The position numbers and the translations under genes are program-made. From Catellatospora bangladeshensis (GTDB taxonomy: Bacteria; Actinomycetota; Actinomycetes; Mycobacteriales; Micromonosporaceae): 64,000 nt of DNA. The notes under the pieces were generated by a model. The model made no database searches, had not been told where the DNA came from, and was given only the letters and a program-made list of their open reading frames with translations. The stretch's first letter is position 1, and each line of letters opens with the position of its first letter. Below are positions 17,250-26,391 of the stretch, one piece after another. The stretch is taken from the NCBI RefSeq assembly GCF_016862575.1, contig NZ_BONF01000003.1, positions 1 to 64,000 of the forward strand, given 5' to 3'.

Positions 17250-18265
17250 GCGCTCATCCTAAGCGGTGAGGTGATCTCGTGGTCGTGCGGTGCGCCGTCA
17301 GTCTGCGGCGGCGCCGTGGCGGCATCCTCGGCGGCCTCCCCGGCCGCCCGGGCGGCGTCCTCGCGGTCGAGCTGCCGGTCGATGCGCGCCGCCTCCTGGC
17401 GGGACTGGCGGATCCACTGGGCCACCAGGATGGCGAGCATCGTCACAGAGACGATCTCGCCGCCCGCCCACAGCACGCCGCCCGCGGTCACCTGGTCGGC
17501 CCAGGGATCCATCCAGGACAGGCCGAGCGAGGGGTACCAGTCGCCGCCGAGGAGCGTCTTCGACTGCATGATGGTGAGCCCCAACACGGTGTGAAACGGG
17601 ACACTCAGCACCATCAGCAGCGCGCGCGCCGGATACGGCCAGCGGCCGGGCAGCGGATCGCGCCCGAGCAGGGGCCAGAAGAACAGGCAGCCGGTGGCGA
17701 TGAAGTGCGCGTGCATGACCTCGTGCAGCCATTCGTGGCGCAGCGTCTGCTCGTACAGGCTGGTGAAGTACAGCGCGAACGGGTTGGCGATGAAGATGGC
17801 GAACGCGGTCAGCGGGAACGCGAGCACCGCCGCGACCCGGCTGTGCAGCACCGCGAGCAGCGTCTTGCGGGGCTTCGCGGGCAGCGTGCGCAGGGCCAGG
17901 GTGACCGGCGCGCCCAGCGCCAGGAAGATCGGGGCGACCATGGACAGCGCCATGTGCTGGATCATGTGCACGCTGACCAGCGTGGTGTCGTAGCCGCCGA
18001 TCCCGCTGACGGTGACCAGGGCGAGCGTGCCCAGGCCGGGGCCGAGGAAGGCGACGGTGCGCCCCACGGGCCACCGGTCGCCGCGCATCCGCAGCCGGTG
18101 CGTGCCGTAGAGGTAGAGCGCCGCCGCGAGCAGCAGACCCACCGCGAGCCACGAGTCCAGCCGGGCGCCGGTCACCAGAGTCTCGACGGTGAACGGGGGC
18201 GTCTCGGCGCTCAAGGTCGTAACAGGGGAGGTCAGCGCGGTGAAATGATCGACAGGCGGCACCAC
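17246..18265 (-). CDS. CtaG-like cytochrome c oxidase assembly protein
   Basis: A 339-residue polytopic membrane protein of the Caa3_CtaG family with seven or eight hydrophobic segments between about 35 and 285. Conserved histidines lie in [12 protein letters not shown] and [15 protein letters not shown], as expected for a copper-linked oxidase assembly factor. The C-terminal 50 residues are charged and cytoplasmic. The GTG at 18265 is the furthest reasonable start and has no clear ribosome binding site. Divergent from ctaE and overlapping the receiver gene; position among cta and qcr genes supports a role in oxidase maturation. Confidence 0.85.
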   Translation of the reverse strand: MVPPVDHFTALTSPVTTLSAETPPFTVETLVTGARLDSWLAVGLLLAAALYLYGTHRLRMRGDRWPVGRTVAFLGPGLGTLALVTVSGIGGYDTTLVSVHMIQHMALSMVAPIFLALGAPVTLALRTLPAKPRKTLLAVLHSRVAAVLAFPLTAFAIFIANPFALYFTSLYEQTLRHEWLHEVMHAHFIATGCLFFWPLLGRDPLPGRWPYPARALLMVLSVPFHTVLGLTIMQSKTLLGGDWYPSLGLSWMDPWADQVTAGGVLWAGGEIVSVTMLAILVAQWIRQSRQEAARIDRQLDREDAARAAGEAAEDAATAPPQTDGAPHDHEITSPLRMSA

Positions 18266-18370
18266 CCGAGGCTAAACGGTGGTGGTCGCGACGGTGCCGC
18301 CGGGTGGCGACACGCCGCCAACCAGGCACCCCGACGCTCGCCGATGCAGGTCGGGGGCAATAATGACCGC

Positions 18371-18976
18371 GTGACTGCCGCCTCAGCCATCGACAAGAGC
18401 AGGATCCACTCCCTGACCAGGCCCAACATGGTCAGCGTCGGGACGATCGTGTGGCTCTCCAGCGAACTCATGTTCTTCGCGGCGCTGTTCGCGATGTTCT
18501 TCGCGATCCGCGCAGCGGATTACAGCATGTGGGAGAAGAACGCCCACGTGCTGAATCTGCCGTACGCGGTCTTCTTCACGACGATCCTGGTGCTGTCCTC
18601 CATCACCTGCCAGATCGGCGTGCTGCGCGCGGAGCGGGGTGACGTGTACGGGCTGCGGTTCTGGTTCACCATCACGTTCCTGATGGGCCTGACGTTCGTG
18701 CTCGGCCAGGTGAACGAGTACCGCGTGCTGGTCAGCGAGGGTGTGAAGATCAACTCGGACGGCTTCGGGTCGATGTTCTACCTGACCACGGGCTTCCACG
18801 GCCTGCACGTGACAGGCGGTCTGATCGCCTTCATCATCTACATGATCCGTACCACCATGGGCCGGTTCACGCCGGCGCAGGCGACCTCGGCGATCGTGGT
18901 GTCGTACTACTGGCACTTCGTCGACGTGGTCTGGGTCGGCCTCTTCTTCATGATCTACCTGCTGGAGCGGATGTGA
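18371..18976 (+). CDS. ctaE: cytochrome c oxidase subunit III
   Basis: A 201-residue heme-copper oxidase subunit III with five hydrophobic segments. Conserved [14 protein letters not shown] near 30, [15 protein letters not shown] near 140 and [14 protein letters not shown] near 178 define the family. The GTG 18371 start lacks a strong ribosome binding site. The last codons overlap the next start (ATGTGA), coupling ctaE to qcrC and hence oxidase to the bcc complex, the standard actinobacterial arrangement. Confidence 0.95.
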   Translation: MTAASAIDKSRIHSLTRPNMVSVGTIVWLSSELMFFAALFAMFFAIRAADYSMWEKNAHVLNLPYAVFFTTILVLSSITCQIGVLRAERGDVYGLRFWFTITFLMGLTFVLGQVNEYRVLVSEGVKINSDGFGSMFYLTTGFHGLHVTGGLIAFIIYMIRTTMGRFTPAQATSAIVVSYYWHFVDVVWVGLFFMIYLLERM

Positions 18977-19797
18977 GCTCGGCCATGACATCTGACACCC
19001 CACGCCCGGCGCCGGGCGCGCCCAAGCAGCGCGGCCGCGTGCGCCGCCGGCTGAACTCCGCGCTGCGCATGTTCGCAGCGCTGGTGTTCGCGGGCGGGAT
19101 CTACGCGATCGTCGCGCCCGGTGGCGCGCAGGGCGCCGCGCCGCTGACGCCGGCCGCCGAGGCGGGCAAGGCGCTGTACGACCAGAGCTGCATCTCCTGT
19201 CACGGCGCCAACGCGCAGGGTGTGGCGGGCCGGGGCCCGAGCCTGATCGGCGTCGGCTCCGCAGCGGTCGAGTTCCAGGTGGAGACGGGCCGCATGCCGG
19301 CCGCCCGCCAGGAGGCGCAGGCCGGGCGCAAGCCCCCGCTGTACACCAACGACCAGGCTCGCCAGCTGGGCGCGTTCATCCAGGAGCTGGGCGGCGGCCC
19401 GCAGCTCCCCGAGGGTGAGGACTACGCGTCGAAGGGCGACATCGCCCGCGGCGGCGAGCTCTACCGGATCAACTGCTCGTCCTGCCACGCCTTCTCCGGC
19501 GGCGGCGGCGCGCTGTCCAGCGGCAAGTACGCGCCGACCCTGGAGCCCGCCACGGACCGGCAGATCTACGCCGCGATGCTGACCGGCCCGCAGAACATGC
19601 CGGTCTTCGGCGACAACGAGCTCTCCCCGCAGGACAAGTTCGACATCATCGCCTACGTGCAGAACCTGAAGACCGACGCCGACCCGGGCGGCTGGGGCCT
19701 CGGCCGCTTCGGTCCGGTGACCGAGGGCCTCGCGATCTTCCTGGTCGGTGTGGTTGCCCTGGTCTTCGCCTCGCTTTGGATTGCAGGTAAGTCATGA
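18973..19797 (+). CDS. qcrC: diheme cytochrome c subunit of the bcc complex
   Basis: A 274-residue membrane-anchored diheme cytochrome c that replaces separate cytochrome c in actinobacteria and hands electrons directly to CtaC. An N-terminal TM (about 33-53) and a C-terminal TM (about 250-270) frame two c-type heme sites: CISCH (C73, C76, H77) and CSSCH (C168, C171, H172). The GTG start at 18973 overlaps the ctaE stop; ATG 18985 (four residues shorter) is an equally possible start. The stop overlaps qcrA as ATGA. Confidence 0.95.
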   Translation: MSSAMTSDTPRPAPGAPKQRGRVRRRLNSALRMFAALVFAGGIYAIVAPGGAQGAAPLTPAAEAGKALYDQSCISCHGANAQGVAGRGPSLIGVGSAAVEFQVETGRMPAARQEAQAGRKPPLYTNDQARQLGAFIQELGGGPQLPEGEDYASKGDIARGGELYRINCSSCHAFSGGGGALSSGKYAPTLEPATDRQIYAAMLTGPQNMPVFGDNELSPQDKFDIIAYVQNLKTDADPGGWGLGRFGPVTEGLAIFLVGVVALVFASLWIAGKS

Positions 19798-20870
19798 GTG
19801 ACACGAGCACCCAGGTGCGCGACGCCTCGGGCGTCGACCTGAACGACCCGGAACTCACCCGGTTCGACATCGTGCGCGAGGGCGCGCGCCGCGACGGCGT
19901 GGAGATCGTCCACTACGAGCCGCAGTACGCGCCGGGCTCCAAGGGCGAGAAGCGGATGGTCCGCATCGTCGCGTTCTTCTTCATCCTGACCGGCCTCGCG
20001 GCGACCGCCTTCCTGGTCGCGTTCATCTGGTGGCCGTGGGAGTACGAGCCGGGCACCAACGCCAGCAAGCTCTACACCCCGGTCCTGGGCCTCACCCTGG
20101 GCCTGGCCCTGCTCGGCATCGGCCTGGGCATCCTGACCTGGGGCAAGAAGCTGCTGCCGCACGAGATCGCGATCCAGGAGCGGCACGACGGGCCGTCCGA
20201 CCCGACCGAGCAGAAGCTGACCGGCAACACGCTGCAGTTCATCGGCGAGGAGTTCGGCCTGTCCCGCCGCCCGCTGCTGAAGCTGTCGCTGCTGGGCCTG
20301 CTGCCCGTCGGCGCGGTGGCGGCCGCGGTGCCGATCGGCGCCCTGATCAAGGACCCGCACCACCCCGACATCCTCTTCAAGACCGGGTTCGCCGGCGCCA
20401 CGCCGCAGAACCCGATCCGCCTGATGCGCGACGACGAGACGCTCATCCGGCCGGAGGAGGTCAGCACCGGCGGCCAGATCACGGTGTTCCCGCACATCCC
20501 GGGTGGCCAGACCAACCACCACGCCGACTCGCCCACGCTGCTGATCCACCTGCGTGAGGACGACGCGGCACTGCTCAACGGCCGGCTCTACAACATCAAC
20601 CAGGGCAGCACCTGGAGCAGCTTCGTGGCGTACTCGAAGATCTGCACCCACGCGGGCTGCCCGGCCAGCCTCTACGAGCAGCAGACCAACCGCCTGCTCT
20701 GCCCCTGTCACCAGTCGCAGTTCCTCATCACCGACAACGCCCGGCCGATCTTCGGCCCGGCCACGCGGTCGCTGCCCATGCTGCCCATCAGCGTGGACGC
20801 GGAGGGCTACCTGGTTGCCACCGGCGACTACAAGGTGCCGGTCGGACCGGCGTTCTGGGAGAAGGACTGA
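19794..20870 (+). CDS. qcrA: Rieske iron-sulfur subunit of the bcc complex
   Basis: A 358-residue actinobacterial Rieske protein. Three hydrophobic segments (about 57-80, 95-115 and 163-185) precede the soluble domain, unlike the single anchor of proteobacterial Rieske proteins. The [2Fe-2S] ligands are CTHAGC (C284, H286, with C289) and CPCH (C303, C305, H306), the latter in CPCHQSQF. It takes electrons from quinol at the Qo site of QcrB. It overlaps qcrC and is followed by qcrB after 5 bases. Confidence 0.96.
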   Translation: MSDTSTQVRDASGVDLNDPELTRFDIVREGARRDGVEIVHYEPQYAPGSKGEKRMVRIVAFFFILTGLAATAFLVAFIWWPWEYEPGTNASKLYTPVLGLTLGLALLGIGLGILTWGKKLLPHEIAIQERHDGPSDPTEQKLTGNTLQFIGEEFGLSRRPLLKLSLLGLLPVGAVAAAVPIGALIKDPHHPDILFKTGFAGATPQNPIRLMRDDETLIRPEEVSTGGQITVFPHIPGGQTNHHADSPTLLIHLREDDAALLNGRLYNINQGSTWSSFVAYSKICTHAGCPASLYEQQTNRLLCPCHQSQFLITDNARPIFGPATRSLPMLPISVDAEGYLVATGDYKVPVGPAFWEKD

Positions 20871-20875
20871 TCGCC

Positions 20876-22462
20876 ATGAAGCGTCGCAAGCTTGATTTCA
20901 AGGCGCTCCCGGGCAAGGCCGCGCAGGAGGTGGACACCCGCCTGCCGGTCGCGACCCCGTTGCGCTCGATGCTGAACAAGGTGTTCCCCGACCACTGGTC
21001 GTTCCTGCTGGGCGAGATCGCGCTGTTCTCGTTCATCATCCTGCTGCTCACGGGCACCTTCCTCGCGCTGTTCTTCGAGCCCTCCATGCAGGAGGTGCAC
21101 TACAACGGGTCGTACCTGCCGCTGCAGGGCGTGCAGATGTCCCGGGCGTACGAGACCGCGCTGGACCTGTCGTTCGACGTGCGCGGCGGCCTGATCATGC
21201 GGCAGATGCACCACTGGTCGGCGCTGCTGTTCATGGCCGCGATCGTGGTGCACATGTTCCGGATCTTCATGACCGGCGCGTTCCGCAAGCCGCGCGAGCT
21301 CAACTGGATCATCGGCCTGAGCATGTTCTGGCTGGGCTTCACCGAGGGCTTCGCCGGCTACTCGCTGCCCGACGACGCGCTGTCCGGCACCGGCCTGCGC
21401 ATCGCCTCGGCGATCATGCTGTCCATCCCGGTGATCGGCTCCTGGGTGACCACGTCGCTGTTCGGCGGCGAGTTCCCCGGCGAGATCATCCTGTCCCGCC
21501 TGTACATCCTGCACGTGTTCCTGCTGCCGCTGATCCTGCTCGGCCTGGTCACCGTGCACCTGGCGCTGGTCTTCATCCAGAAGCACACCCAGTGGCCGGG
21601 CCCGGGCCGGACCGAGAAGAACGTGGTCGGCGAGCGCTTCGTGCCCCGCTACACCATCAAGCAGGCCGGGTTCTTCATGCTCGTCTTCGCGGTGATCGCG
21701 CTGATGGGCGGCCTCTTCCAGATCAACCCGATCTGGCTGTTCGGCCCGTATGAGGCCGCCGTCGTCTCGGCGGGCAGCCAGCCCGACTGGTACGTCATGT
21801 TCCTCGACGGCTCGACCCGCCTCATGCCCGCCTGGGACATCCGGGTGTTCGGGTACAACATCCCGCCGCTGTTCTGGCCGACGGTGGTGCTGCCCGGCAT
21901 CCTGACGATCCTGCCCATGGCGTACCCGTGGATCGAGCGGCGCTGGAAGAAGGACTACGCCTCGCACAACCTGCTGCAGCGCCCGCGTGACGTGCCGGAC
22001 CGCACCGGTCTGGCGGCCATGGCCTTCGCGTTCTACATGGTGCTGACGATCTCCGGCGGCAACGACATCGTCGCCGACAAGTTCCACATCAGCCTGAACG
22101 CGATGACCTGGGCGGGCCGCGTCGGCCTGCTGGTGCTGCCGCCGCTGGCGTACTACTTCGCGCGCCGCCTGATGCTGGGCCTCCAGCAGCACGACCGCGA
22201 GGTGCTCGCGCACGGCGTCGAGACCGGCATCATCAAGCGCCTGCCCGACGGCCGCTTCGTCGAGGTGCACCAGCCCCTCGTCGAGCCGGACGCGCACGGC
22301 CACACCGACCTGCCGTACGTCGGCTGGACGGTGCCGAAGAAGATGAACCGGCTCGGCGCGCTCGGCCCGGCCGTACGCGGTTTCTTCCGCCCCATCGAGC
22401 AGCCCGCGCCCCCGGCGCAGCAGCCCGAGAAGCGCGAGGAGATCACCACCGGCCCGCACTGA
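20876..22462 (+). CDS. qcrB: cytochrome b subunit of the bcc complex
   Basis: A 528-residue dihaem b-type cytochrome with eight or nine transmembrane helices. Heme-ligand histidines lie in MHHWSALLFMAAIVVHMFR and LHVFLLPLILLGLVTVHLA. The Qo-site motif is PDWY (SQPDWYVMF), the actinobacterial variant of PEWY. A charged C-terminal extension of about 110 residues is also typical of the phylum. QcrB is the target of Q203-class inhibitors in mycobacteria. The operon ctaE-qcrCAB ends at the hairpin 22481-22518. Confidence 0.96.
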   Translation: MKRRKLDFKALPGKAAQEVDTRLPVATPLRSMLNKVFPDHWSFLLGEIALFSFIILLLTGTFLALFFEPSMQEVHYNGSYLPLQGVQMSRAYETALDLSFDVRGGLIMRQMHHWSALLFMAAIVVHMFRIFMTGAFRKPRELNWIIGLSMFWLGFTEGFAGYSLPDDALSGTGLRIASAIMLSIPVIGSWVTTSLFGGEFPGEIILSRLYILHVFLLPLILLGLVTVHLALVFIQKHTQWPGPGRTEKNVVGERFVPRYTIKQAGFFMLVFAVIALMGGLFQINPIWLFGPYEAAVVSAGSQPDWYVMFLDGSTRLMPAWDIRVFGYNIPPLFWPTVVLPGILTILPMAYPWIERRWKKDYASHNLLQRPRDVPDRTGLAAMAFAFYMVLTISGGNDIVADKFHISLNAMTWAGRVGLLVLPPLAYYFARRLMLGLQQHDREVLAHGVETGIIKRLPDGRFVEVHQPLVEPDAHGHTDLPYVGWTVPKKMNRLGALGPAVRGFFRPIEQPAPPAQQPEKREEITTGPH

Positions 22463-22480
22463 CCTGCGCGCCAGTCACCG

Positions 22481-22518
22481 ACGGAGGGGCACCCGCCACA
22501 TGGCGGGTGCCCCTCCGT
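22481..22518 (+). terminator. 18-bp perfect hairpin ending the ctaE-qcrCAB operon
   Basis: Bases 22481-22498 and 22501-22518 are perfectly complementary with only two bases between them, so the top of the stem must open into the loop. It begins 19 bases past the qcrB stop. The P450 start lies 30 bases downstream, so P450 transcription probably begins within or just after it. Confidence 0.8.
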
Positions 22519-22548
22519 CGTACGCTTCGCGATAGGACGGACGGGGGT

Positions 22549-23757
22549 GTGACCGTGCAGGACGCGCTGGCGGCGATGCAGATGCTGGCCACGGCCGAGG
22601 GCCGGGCCGACCCCTATCCGCTGTACGAGCGGCTGCGGGCCGCCGGCCCGGTGCTCCCGCTCGGCGAGGGCTTCGCCGTGGTCACCGGGTACGCCGAGGC
22701 CGACCAGGTGCTGCGCGGCACCGGGTTCCGGGTCACCGACGAGGCCGCGCTCGACGGCTCCCTGCCCGGCTGGCGCTCGGTCGCCTCCTGGCGCTGGCTC
22801 AGCCGCACCATGCTGTGGCGCAACGCGCCCGACCACACCCGGCTGCGCCGCCTGGCCGGGTCCGCGTTCACCCCGCGCCGGGTGGCCGCGCTGCGCGCCG
22901 ACGTGGCGGCGCTCGCCGAGGGCCTCATCGCGCCGCTGGCCGCCGCGGGGGAGCCGGCCGACTTCATGGACACGGTGGCGTACCCGCTGCCCGTCTCGGT
23001 GATCTGCGCGCTGCTCGGGGTGCCCGACACCGACCGGGACTGGTTCCGGCCCCGCGCCCACGACCTGACCCTGGCGCTGGAGGTGTTCGCGGGCGACCCG
23101 GACGAGCTGGCCCGCGCCGACGCCGCCAGCGACGAGCTGGGGGAGTACTTCGTCGAGCTGCTGGCGCGGCGGCAGCGCGAGCCGGGCGACGACATGATCA
23201 GCGACCTGCTGGCGGCTGGGGCGGCGGGAGAGGCCGGTGGCGCCGAGCTGGTCGCGCACCTGGTGCTGCTGCTCATCGCGGGCTTCGAGACCACCACCAA
23301 CCTGCTCGGCAACGGCCTGGCCGTGCTGCTCGACCAGCCCGAGCACGCCGCGCGGCTGCGCGACCGGCCGGAGCTGGTGGACGCGTACGTCGAGGAGATG
23401 CTGCGCTACGACCCGCCCGTGCAGGTGACCTCGCGGTACGCCGCGCAGGACGCGGAACTCGCCGGGGTCGCCGTGCCGGCCGGCACCGAACTGCTGCTCG
23501 TGCTCGCGGCGGCGGCGCGCGACCCGCGCCGGTTCGCCGAACCGCACCGCTTCCTGCCGGATCGGGAGGGCGCGCCGTCGCTGTCGTTCGGCGCGGGGCC
23601 GCACTACTGCCTGGGCGCGCCGCTGGCGCGGCTGGAGGCGCAGCTCGCGTTCCCGCTGCTGCTGGAGCGGCTGCCCGGCCTGCGCGCGGCAGGGCCCGCC
23701 ACCCGCCGCGACCGCCTCGGCTTCCGCGGCTACACCCGCCTGCCCATCACCCCCTGA
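22549..23757 (+). CDS. cytochrome P450
   Basis: A 402-residue soluble bacterial P450. The I-helix oxygen motif is IAGFETTTN, the ExxR pair is E283/R286 (EEMLR), and the heme-thiolate cysteine is C354 in FGAGPHYCLGAPLAR. The GTG at 22549 is the likely start; GTG 22555 and ATG 22576 are alternatives. No ferredoxin, reductase or biosynthetic cluster adjoins it, so substrate and redox partners are unknown. It sits just after qcrB but beyond a strong terminator. Confidence 0.93.
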   Translation: MTVQDALAAMQMLATAEGRADPYPLYERLRAAGPVLPLGEGFAVVTGYAEADQVLRGTGFRVTDEAALDGSLPGWRSVASWRWLSRTMLWRNAPDHTRLRRLAGSAFTPRRVAALRADVAALAEGLIAPLAAAGEPADFMDTVAYPLPVSVICALLGVPDTDRDWFRPRAHDLTLALEVFAGDPDELARADAASDELGEYFVELLARRQREPGDDMISDLLAAGAAGEAGGAELVAHLVLLLIAGFETTTNLLGNGLAVLLDQPEHAARLRDRPELVDAYVEEMLRYDPPVQVTSRYAAQDAELAGVAVPAGTELLLVLAAAARDPRRFAEPHRFLPDREGAPSLSFGAGPHYCLGAPLARLEAQLAFPLLLERLPGLRAAGPATRRDRLGFRGYTRLPITP

Positions 23758-24122
23758 CCCCTCGCGGTCGGCCGGGTGGTGTCGTGGTGGCCACTTTCGC
23801 GTGGTGGGCGCGGGGTGGGCATGGCACAGTGGCGCCACACCCCAGGCAGTGAGAGGCAGCCCCCATGATTCCCGCAGCTCTGACCCGTGAGAACCGGCCG
23901 CGTCAGCCCCGTCGCTCCGCCGTCGGGCACGGCGTGGCCCGTCATTCCGTGCTCAACCTCGGCTGGCTCAGCAGCTGCGGCTCGGCTCGCCCGCAGCACC
24001 AGGGCGCATGCTGCCGCCCGATGTCGCTGATGCCCCGCTGACCGGCTACTCCGCGCTGCCGCCGTGCCATGATCGCGGCTTCGTGTCGAAACCTGTGGCC
24101 ACGCTCCACCTTTCGACACGAA
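23758..24122. other. 365-base stretch without a confident gene
   Basis: This is the longest gene-free stretch of the window, between the convergent P450 and hydrolase genes. It contains a small 58-residue reading frame with a plausible ribosome binding site (23865-24041, listed separately at low confidence) and the inverted repeat element D (24068-24134), which runs into the hydrolase stop codon. Nothing else is recognisable. Confidence 0.6.
23865..24041 (+). CDS. possible 58-residue small protein or leader peptide
   Basis: ATG 23865 to TGA 24041 encodes 58 residues starting MIPAALTRENRPRQPRRSAV. GAGAGGCAG lies about 6 bases upstream as a possible ribosome binding site. The product is Arg-rich early and has three cysteines late (SSCGSARP and ACCRP). 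No downstream gene lies on the same strand, so a classical attenuator role is not supported. I do not recognise it; it may equally be chance. Confidence 0.25.
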   Translation: MIPAALTRENRPRQPRRSAVGHGVARHSVLNLGWLSSCGSARPQHQGACCRPMSLMPR

Positions 24123-24134
24123 CTAGCGATCATG
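24068..24134. repeat. inverted repeat overlapping the hydrolase stop codon (element D)
   Basis: Outer arms CATGATCGC (24068-24076) and GCGATCATG (24126-24134) plus inner arms TTCGTGTCGAAA (24080-24091) and TTTCGACACGAA (24111-24122) make a two-tier hairpin with a 19-base loop. The right arm includes the TAG stop and final codons of the minus-strand hydrolase gene, so the element supplies the end of that protein. Confidence 0.8.
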
Positions 24135-24968
24135 CCCCAGTCGCGTGAGCCAGTGGGAGATGCGGGGGGCCAGGGTCGAGCCCGCCTTGACCCACTTGAA
24201 GTGGTCGAGGGGGACGCCGGCCTCGGCGGTGGTGAGGTGGTCGCGGGTCACCGTGGCCGTGGGGAGGGCCGCGACCAGGTGGTCGGTGGTCTGCGGCGGC
24301 GTGTACTGGTCGTCGTCGACGCTGATCGCGAGCACCGGCAGGTCGATCGCCGCCAGCCCGTCCTCTGCGGCCAGGTGCGCGGGGAAGCGGCCGTGGCGCG
24401 CGGTGTACGCCCAGTCGCGGATGACGCCGCGGGCCTGCCGCCCGCCGAAGCCCCAGCCGGGCCAGACCCGCAGCGCGGCGGACACCCCGTTGACGACCTG
24501 GGTCATGCCGAGCACGGCCAGCCGCTGCAGGCGCGGGTAGGTGCGCCAGTAGGGCAGGCCCACCGCGATCAGGATGATCCCGTCGGCCCGATGACCCCGG
24601 CCGCGGGCGGCCTCGCGGGCCAGGTGCAGCACCGCGGTCTGGCCGCCGAGGGAGTGTCCGAGCAGGACGGTACGCCGCCCGGCGCGCTGCTCGGCGAGCG
24701 CGTCCAGCACCGCGTCGACGTCGTCGGCCAGCTCGGGGTAGCCGTACCGGCTGTCCCGGCTGGGCCGGGGTGCGCTGGCCCCGGTGCCGCGCAGGTCGGC
24801 CACGGCGACGCCGATGCCCGCCTCGTTGAGGCTGTGCGCGAAGCGGGTGTAGTAGCCGGCGGGCACGCCCATCGCCGGGAAGACGACGGCCAGCGGGGCG
24901 TCGGGTGCCTGCGCGGGGTGGAGCAGGATGGCGAGCCGGTCGCTGCCGCGGTCCACGGTGAGCTGCAT
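24123..24968 (-). CDS. alpha/beta-fold hydrolase
   Basis: A 281-residue serine hydrolase. The nucleophile elbow is GHSLGG (S106); the acid is probably in SVDDDQYTP near 217-225 and the base in PLDHFKW near 255. An early VVFPAMGVPAGYY gives the oxyanion region. It resembles bacterial hydrolases annotated as lysophospholipase or esterase-like, but no substrate is evident. Its last residues (HDR) and stop are formed by inverted-repeat element D. Convergent with P450. Confidence 0.85.
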   Translation of the reverse strand: MQLTVDRGSDRLAILLHPAQAPDAPLAVVFPAMGVPAGYYTRFAHSLNEAGIGVAVADLRGTGASAPRPSRDSRYGYPELADDVDAVLDALAEQRAGRRTVLLGHSLGGQTAVLHLAREAARGRGHRADGIILIAVGLPYWRTYPRLQRLAVLGMTQVVNGVSAALRVWPGWGFGGRQARGVIRDWAYTARHGRFPAHLAAEDGLAAIDLPVLAISVDDDQYTPPQTTDHLVAALPTATVTRDHLTTAEAGVPLDHFKWVKAGSTLAPRISHWLTRLGHDR

Positions 24969-25041
24969 GGCAGCAGCCTAGACCGCGAGGTTACTCACAA
25001 GTAAGAACCTCGGAGTGTGACGCGGGCCGCTGCGCGCGGGC

Positions 25042-25317
25042 TCAGAAGCCGATGGCGAACGCCTGCTCCAGGTCGTGGCGCGAGTACGAGCGGAACGCGA
25101 TGTGGGTGTCCGTGCCGAGCACGCCCGGCACCTTGGAGATGCCGCCCGCGATGACCTCGGCGATGTGGTCGAACTCGCGCACCCGGACGATGGCGATAAG
25201 GTCGACGCCGCCCGCGACGGAGTACACCTCGCTGACGCCCTCCAGGTTGGCCAGTTCCTCGGCGACCTCCGGGATCGCGTCGGTCGCGCAGTCGATGAGA
25301 ACGATCGCTGTGATCAC
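25042..25317 (-). CDS. stand-alone Lrp/AsnC ligand-binding (RAM) domain protein
   Basis: A 91-residue protein that corresponds to the C-terminal RAM domain of Lrp/AsnC regulators, without the DNA-binding half. The alpha-beta sandwich pattern is clear (ITAIVLIDCATDAIPEVA, VDLIAIVRVREFDHIAEVI, GTDTHIAFRSYS). Such domains oligomerise and bind amino acids, and may tune full-length Lrp proteins. The ATG 25317 is preceded by AGGAGTC. The degenerate repeat element C lies immediately upstream and could carry or disturb its promoter. Confidence 0.88.
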   Translation of the reverse strand: MITAIVLIDCATDAIPEVAEELANLEGVSEVYSVAGGVDLIAIVRVREFDHIAEVIAGGISKVPGVLGTDTHIAFRSYSRHDLEQAFAIGF

Positions 25318-25339
25318 CGGGACTCCTCGCGTCGTGCGG

Positions 25340-25400
25340 GTCGATCAGGAAGCTGTGCCGGCGGCACGCCGCCCAGCCGTGCCATAAGTTCATGATCGAC
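25340..25400. repeat. degenerate inverted repeat with GATCATGAACTTATG arm (element C)
   Basis: The right arm 25381-25400 is the reverse complement of the arm seen at 43793 (GATCATGAACTTATGGC on the minus strand). The left arm 25340-25359 matches at 15 of 20 positions. The 21-base loop contains GGCGG-CACG-CCGCC (25360-25373), again an inner hairpin. It lies between the RAM gene start and the end of the nucleotidyltransferase gene, both on the minus strand. Confidence 0.75.
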
Positions 25401-25432
25401 GGTCGGGTGGGGCGCCGGGCCCTACCGCCATG

Positions 25433-26293
25433 CTAGGCGGCGGGGACGGTGAGGTCCCGGCCGACCCTGATCATGCGGTGCAGATGCTCGTCACGGGCGA
25501 CGTGCGCGTCGGGCCAGAGCACGCAGTCCTGGACCGTGCCGTCGACGCGCGCGCCGTCGCCGAGCACGCTGCCGGCGGCCTGGCCGGTGAGCACGACACC
25601 CGCGCCGAACAGGTTCTCGCCGCGGGCGGCGTGCAGGTTGGCCGCGAGGTAGTCGGCGGGGGTGCCGCAGTCGAGGTAGAGGCCGGCCAGCGGGATCACG
25701 TCGAGGCGGCCGGACTGCTCCGCCGGGCGCCAGGTGGTGCGGGCCAGCTCGCGCGGCTTGTCCGGCAGGACGGCCACGTCGGCGGCGGGCAGCAGCGAGG
25801 CCCCGGCGAAGTTGTAGCCGTGGAACGGGTCGGGCTTGCCGGCCTTGACGCCGTGCATCCGCACCCGGTCACCGTCCCACCCCGCCAGCAGCGCGCCGAG
25901 GTCGGCGGGGCCGGTCACGCCGACGTACGCGTCGGCGTTGAGCACCAGCACGCCGCGCCCGGCGATCCAGTCCCGCAGGTTGCCCAGCGCGCCCGCGGTG
26001 CCCAGCGGCTCCTCCTCGACCGACAGGTGCGCCCGGTCCCCGACGTGCTCGGCGACCTGCCCGGCCAGCCAGTGCGCGTTGACCGCGACCCGGTCCGGCC
26101 CGGTCAGCCCGACCTCGGCCAGCCGCGCCAGGGCCCTGTCCAGCAGCGGCACGTTGCCGATCGGCACCAGCGCCTTGGGCCGCAGCATGGTCAGCGGCCG
26201 CAGCCGCGTGCCGAGCCCGGCGGCCAGCACCACCGCGCAGAGATCGGCGGGGGCGGTCACCGGACCGTCCTGTTCCTGGCCGAACGTGCTCAT
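25433..26293 (-). CDS. nucleotidyltransferase family (NDP-sugar pyrophosphorylase-like)
   Basis: A 286-residue protein with the N-terminal nucleotidyltransferase fold: AVVLAAGLGTRLRPLT near 20-35 (nucleotide-binding loop), RPKALVPIGNVPLLD, and LVLNADAYVGV, where the metal-binding Asp follows Asn. The C-terminal part has a short hexapeptide-like segment (GAGVVLTGQAAGSVLGDGA). It likely makes an activated sugar such as GDP-mannose or dTDP-glucose type, but specificity is not readable. Start choice is open: ATG 26293 and GTG 26260 are each preceded by the identical 12 bases CAGGACGGTCCG. Confidence 0.85.
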   Translation of the reverse strand: MSTFGQEQDGPVTAPADLCAVVLAAGLGTRLRPLTMLRPKALVPIGNVPLLDRALARLAEVGLTGPDRVAVNAHWLAGQVAEHVGDRAHLSVEEEPLGTAGALGNLRDWIAGRGVLVLNADAYVGVTGPADLGALLAGWDGDRVRMHGVKAGKPDPFHGYNFAGASLLPAADVAVLPDKPRELARTTWRPAEQSGRLDVIPLAGLYLDCGTPADYLAANLHAARGENLFGAGVVLTGQAAGSVLGDGARVDGTVQDCVLWPDAHVARDEHLHRMIRVGRDLTVPAA

Positions 26294-26391
26294 CGGACCG
26301 TCCTGGTGCTCGTCGGGTGGCCATCGCCGGCCGGTGGCCCGAACGGTCACCGGCGCTCCAGACATCATCCAAGCGGGCGGCCCCGCCGCCT

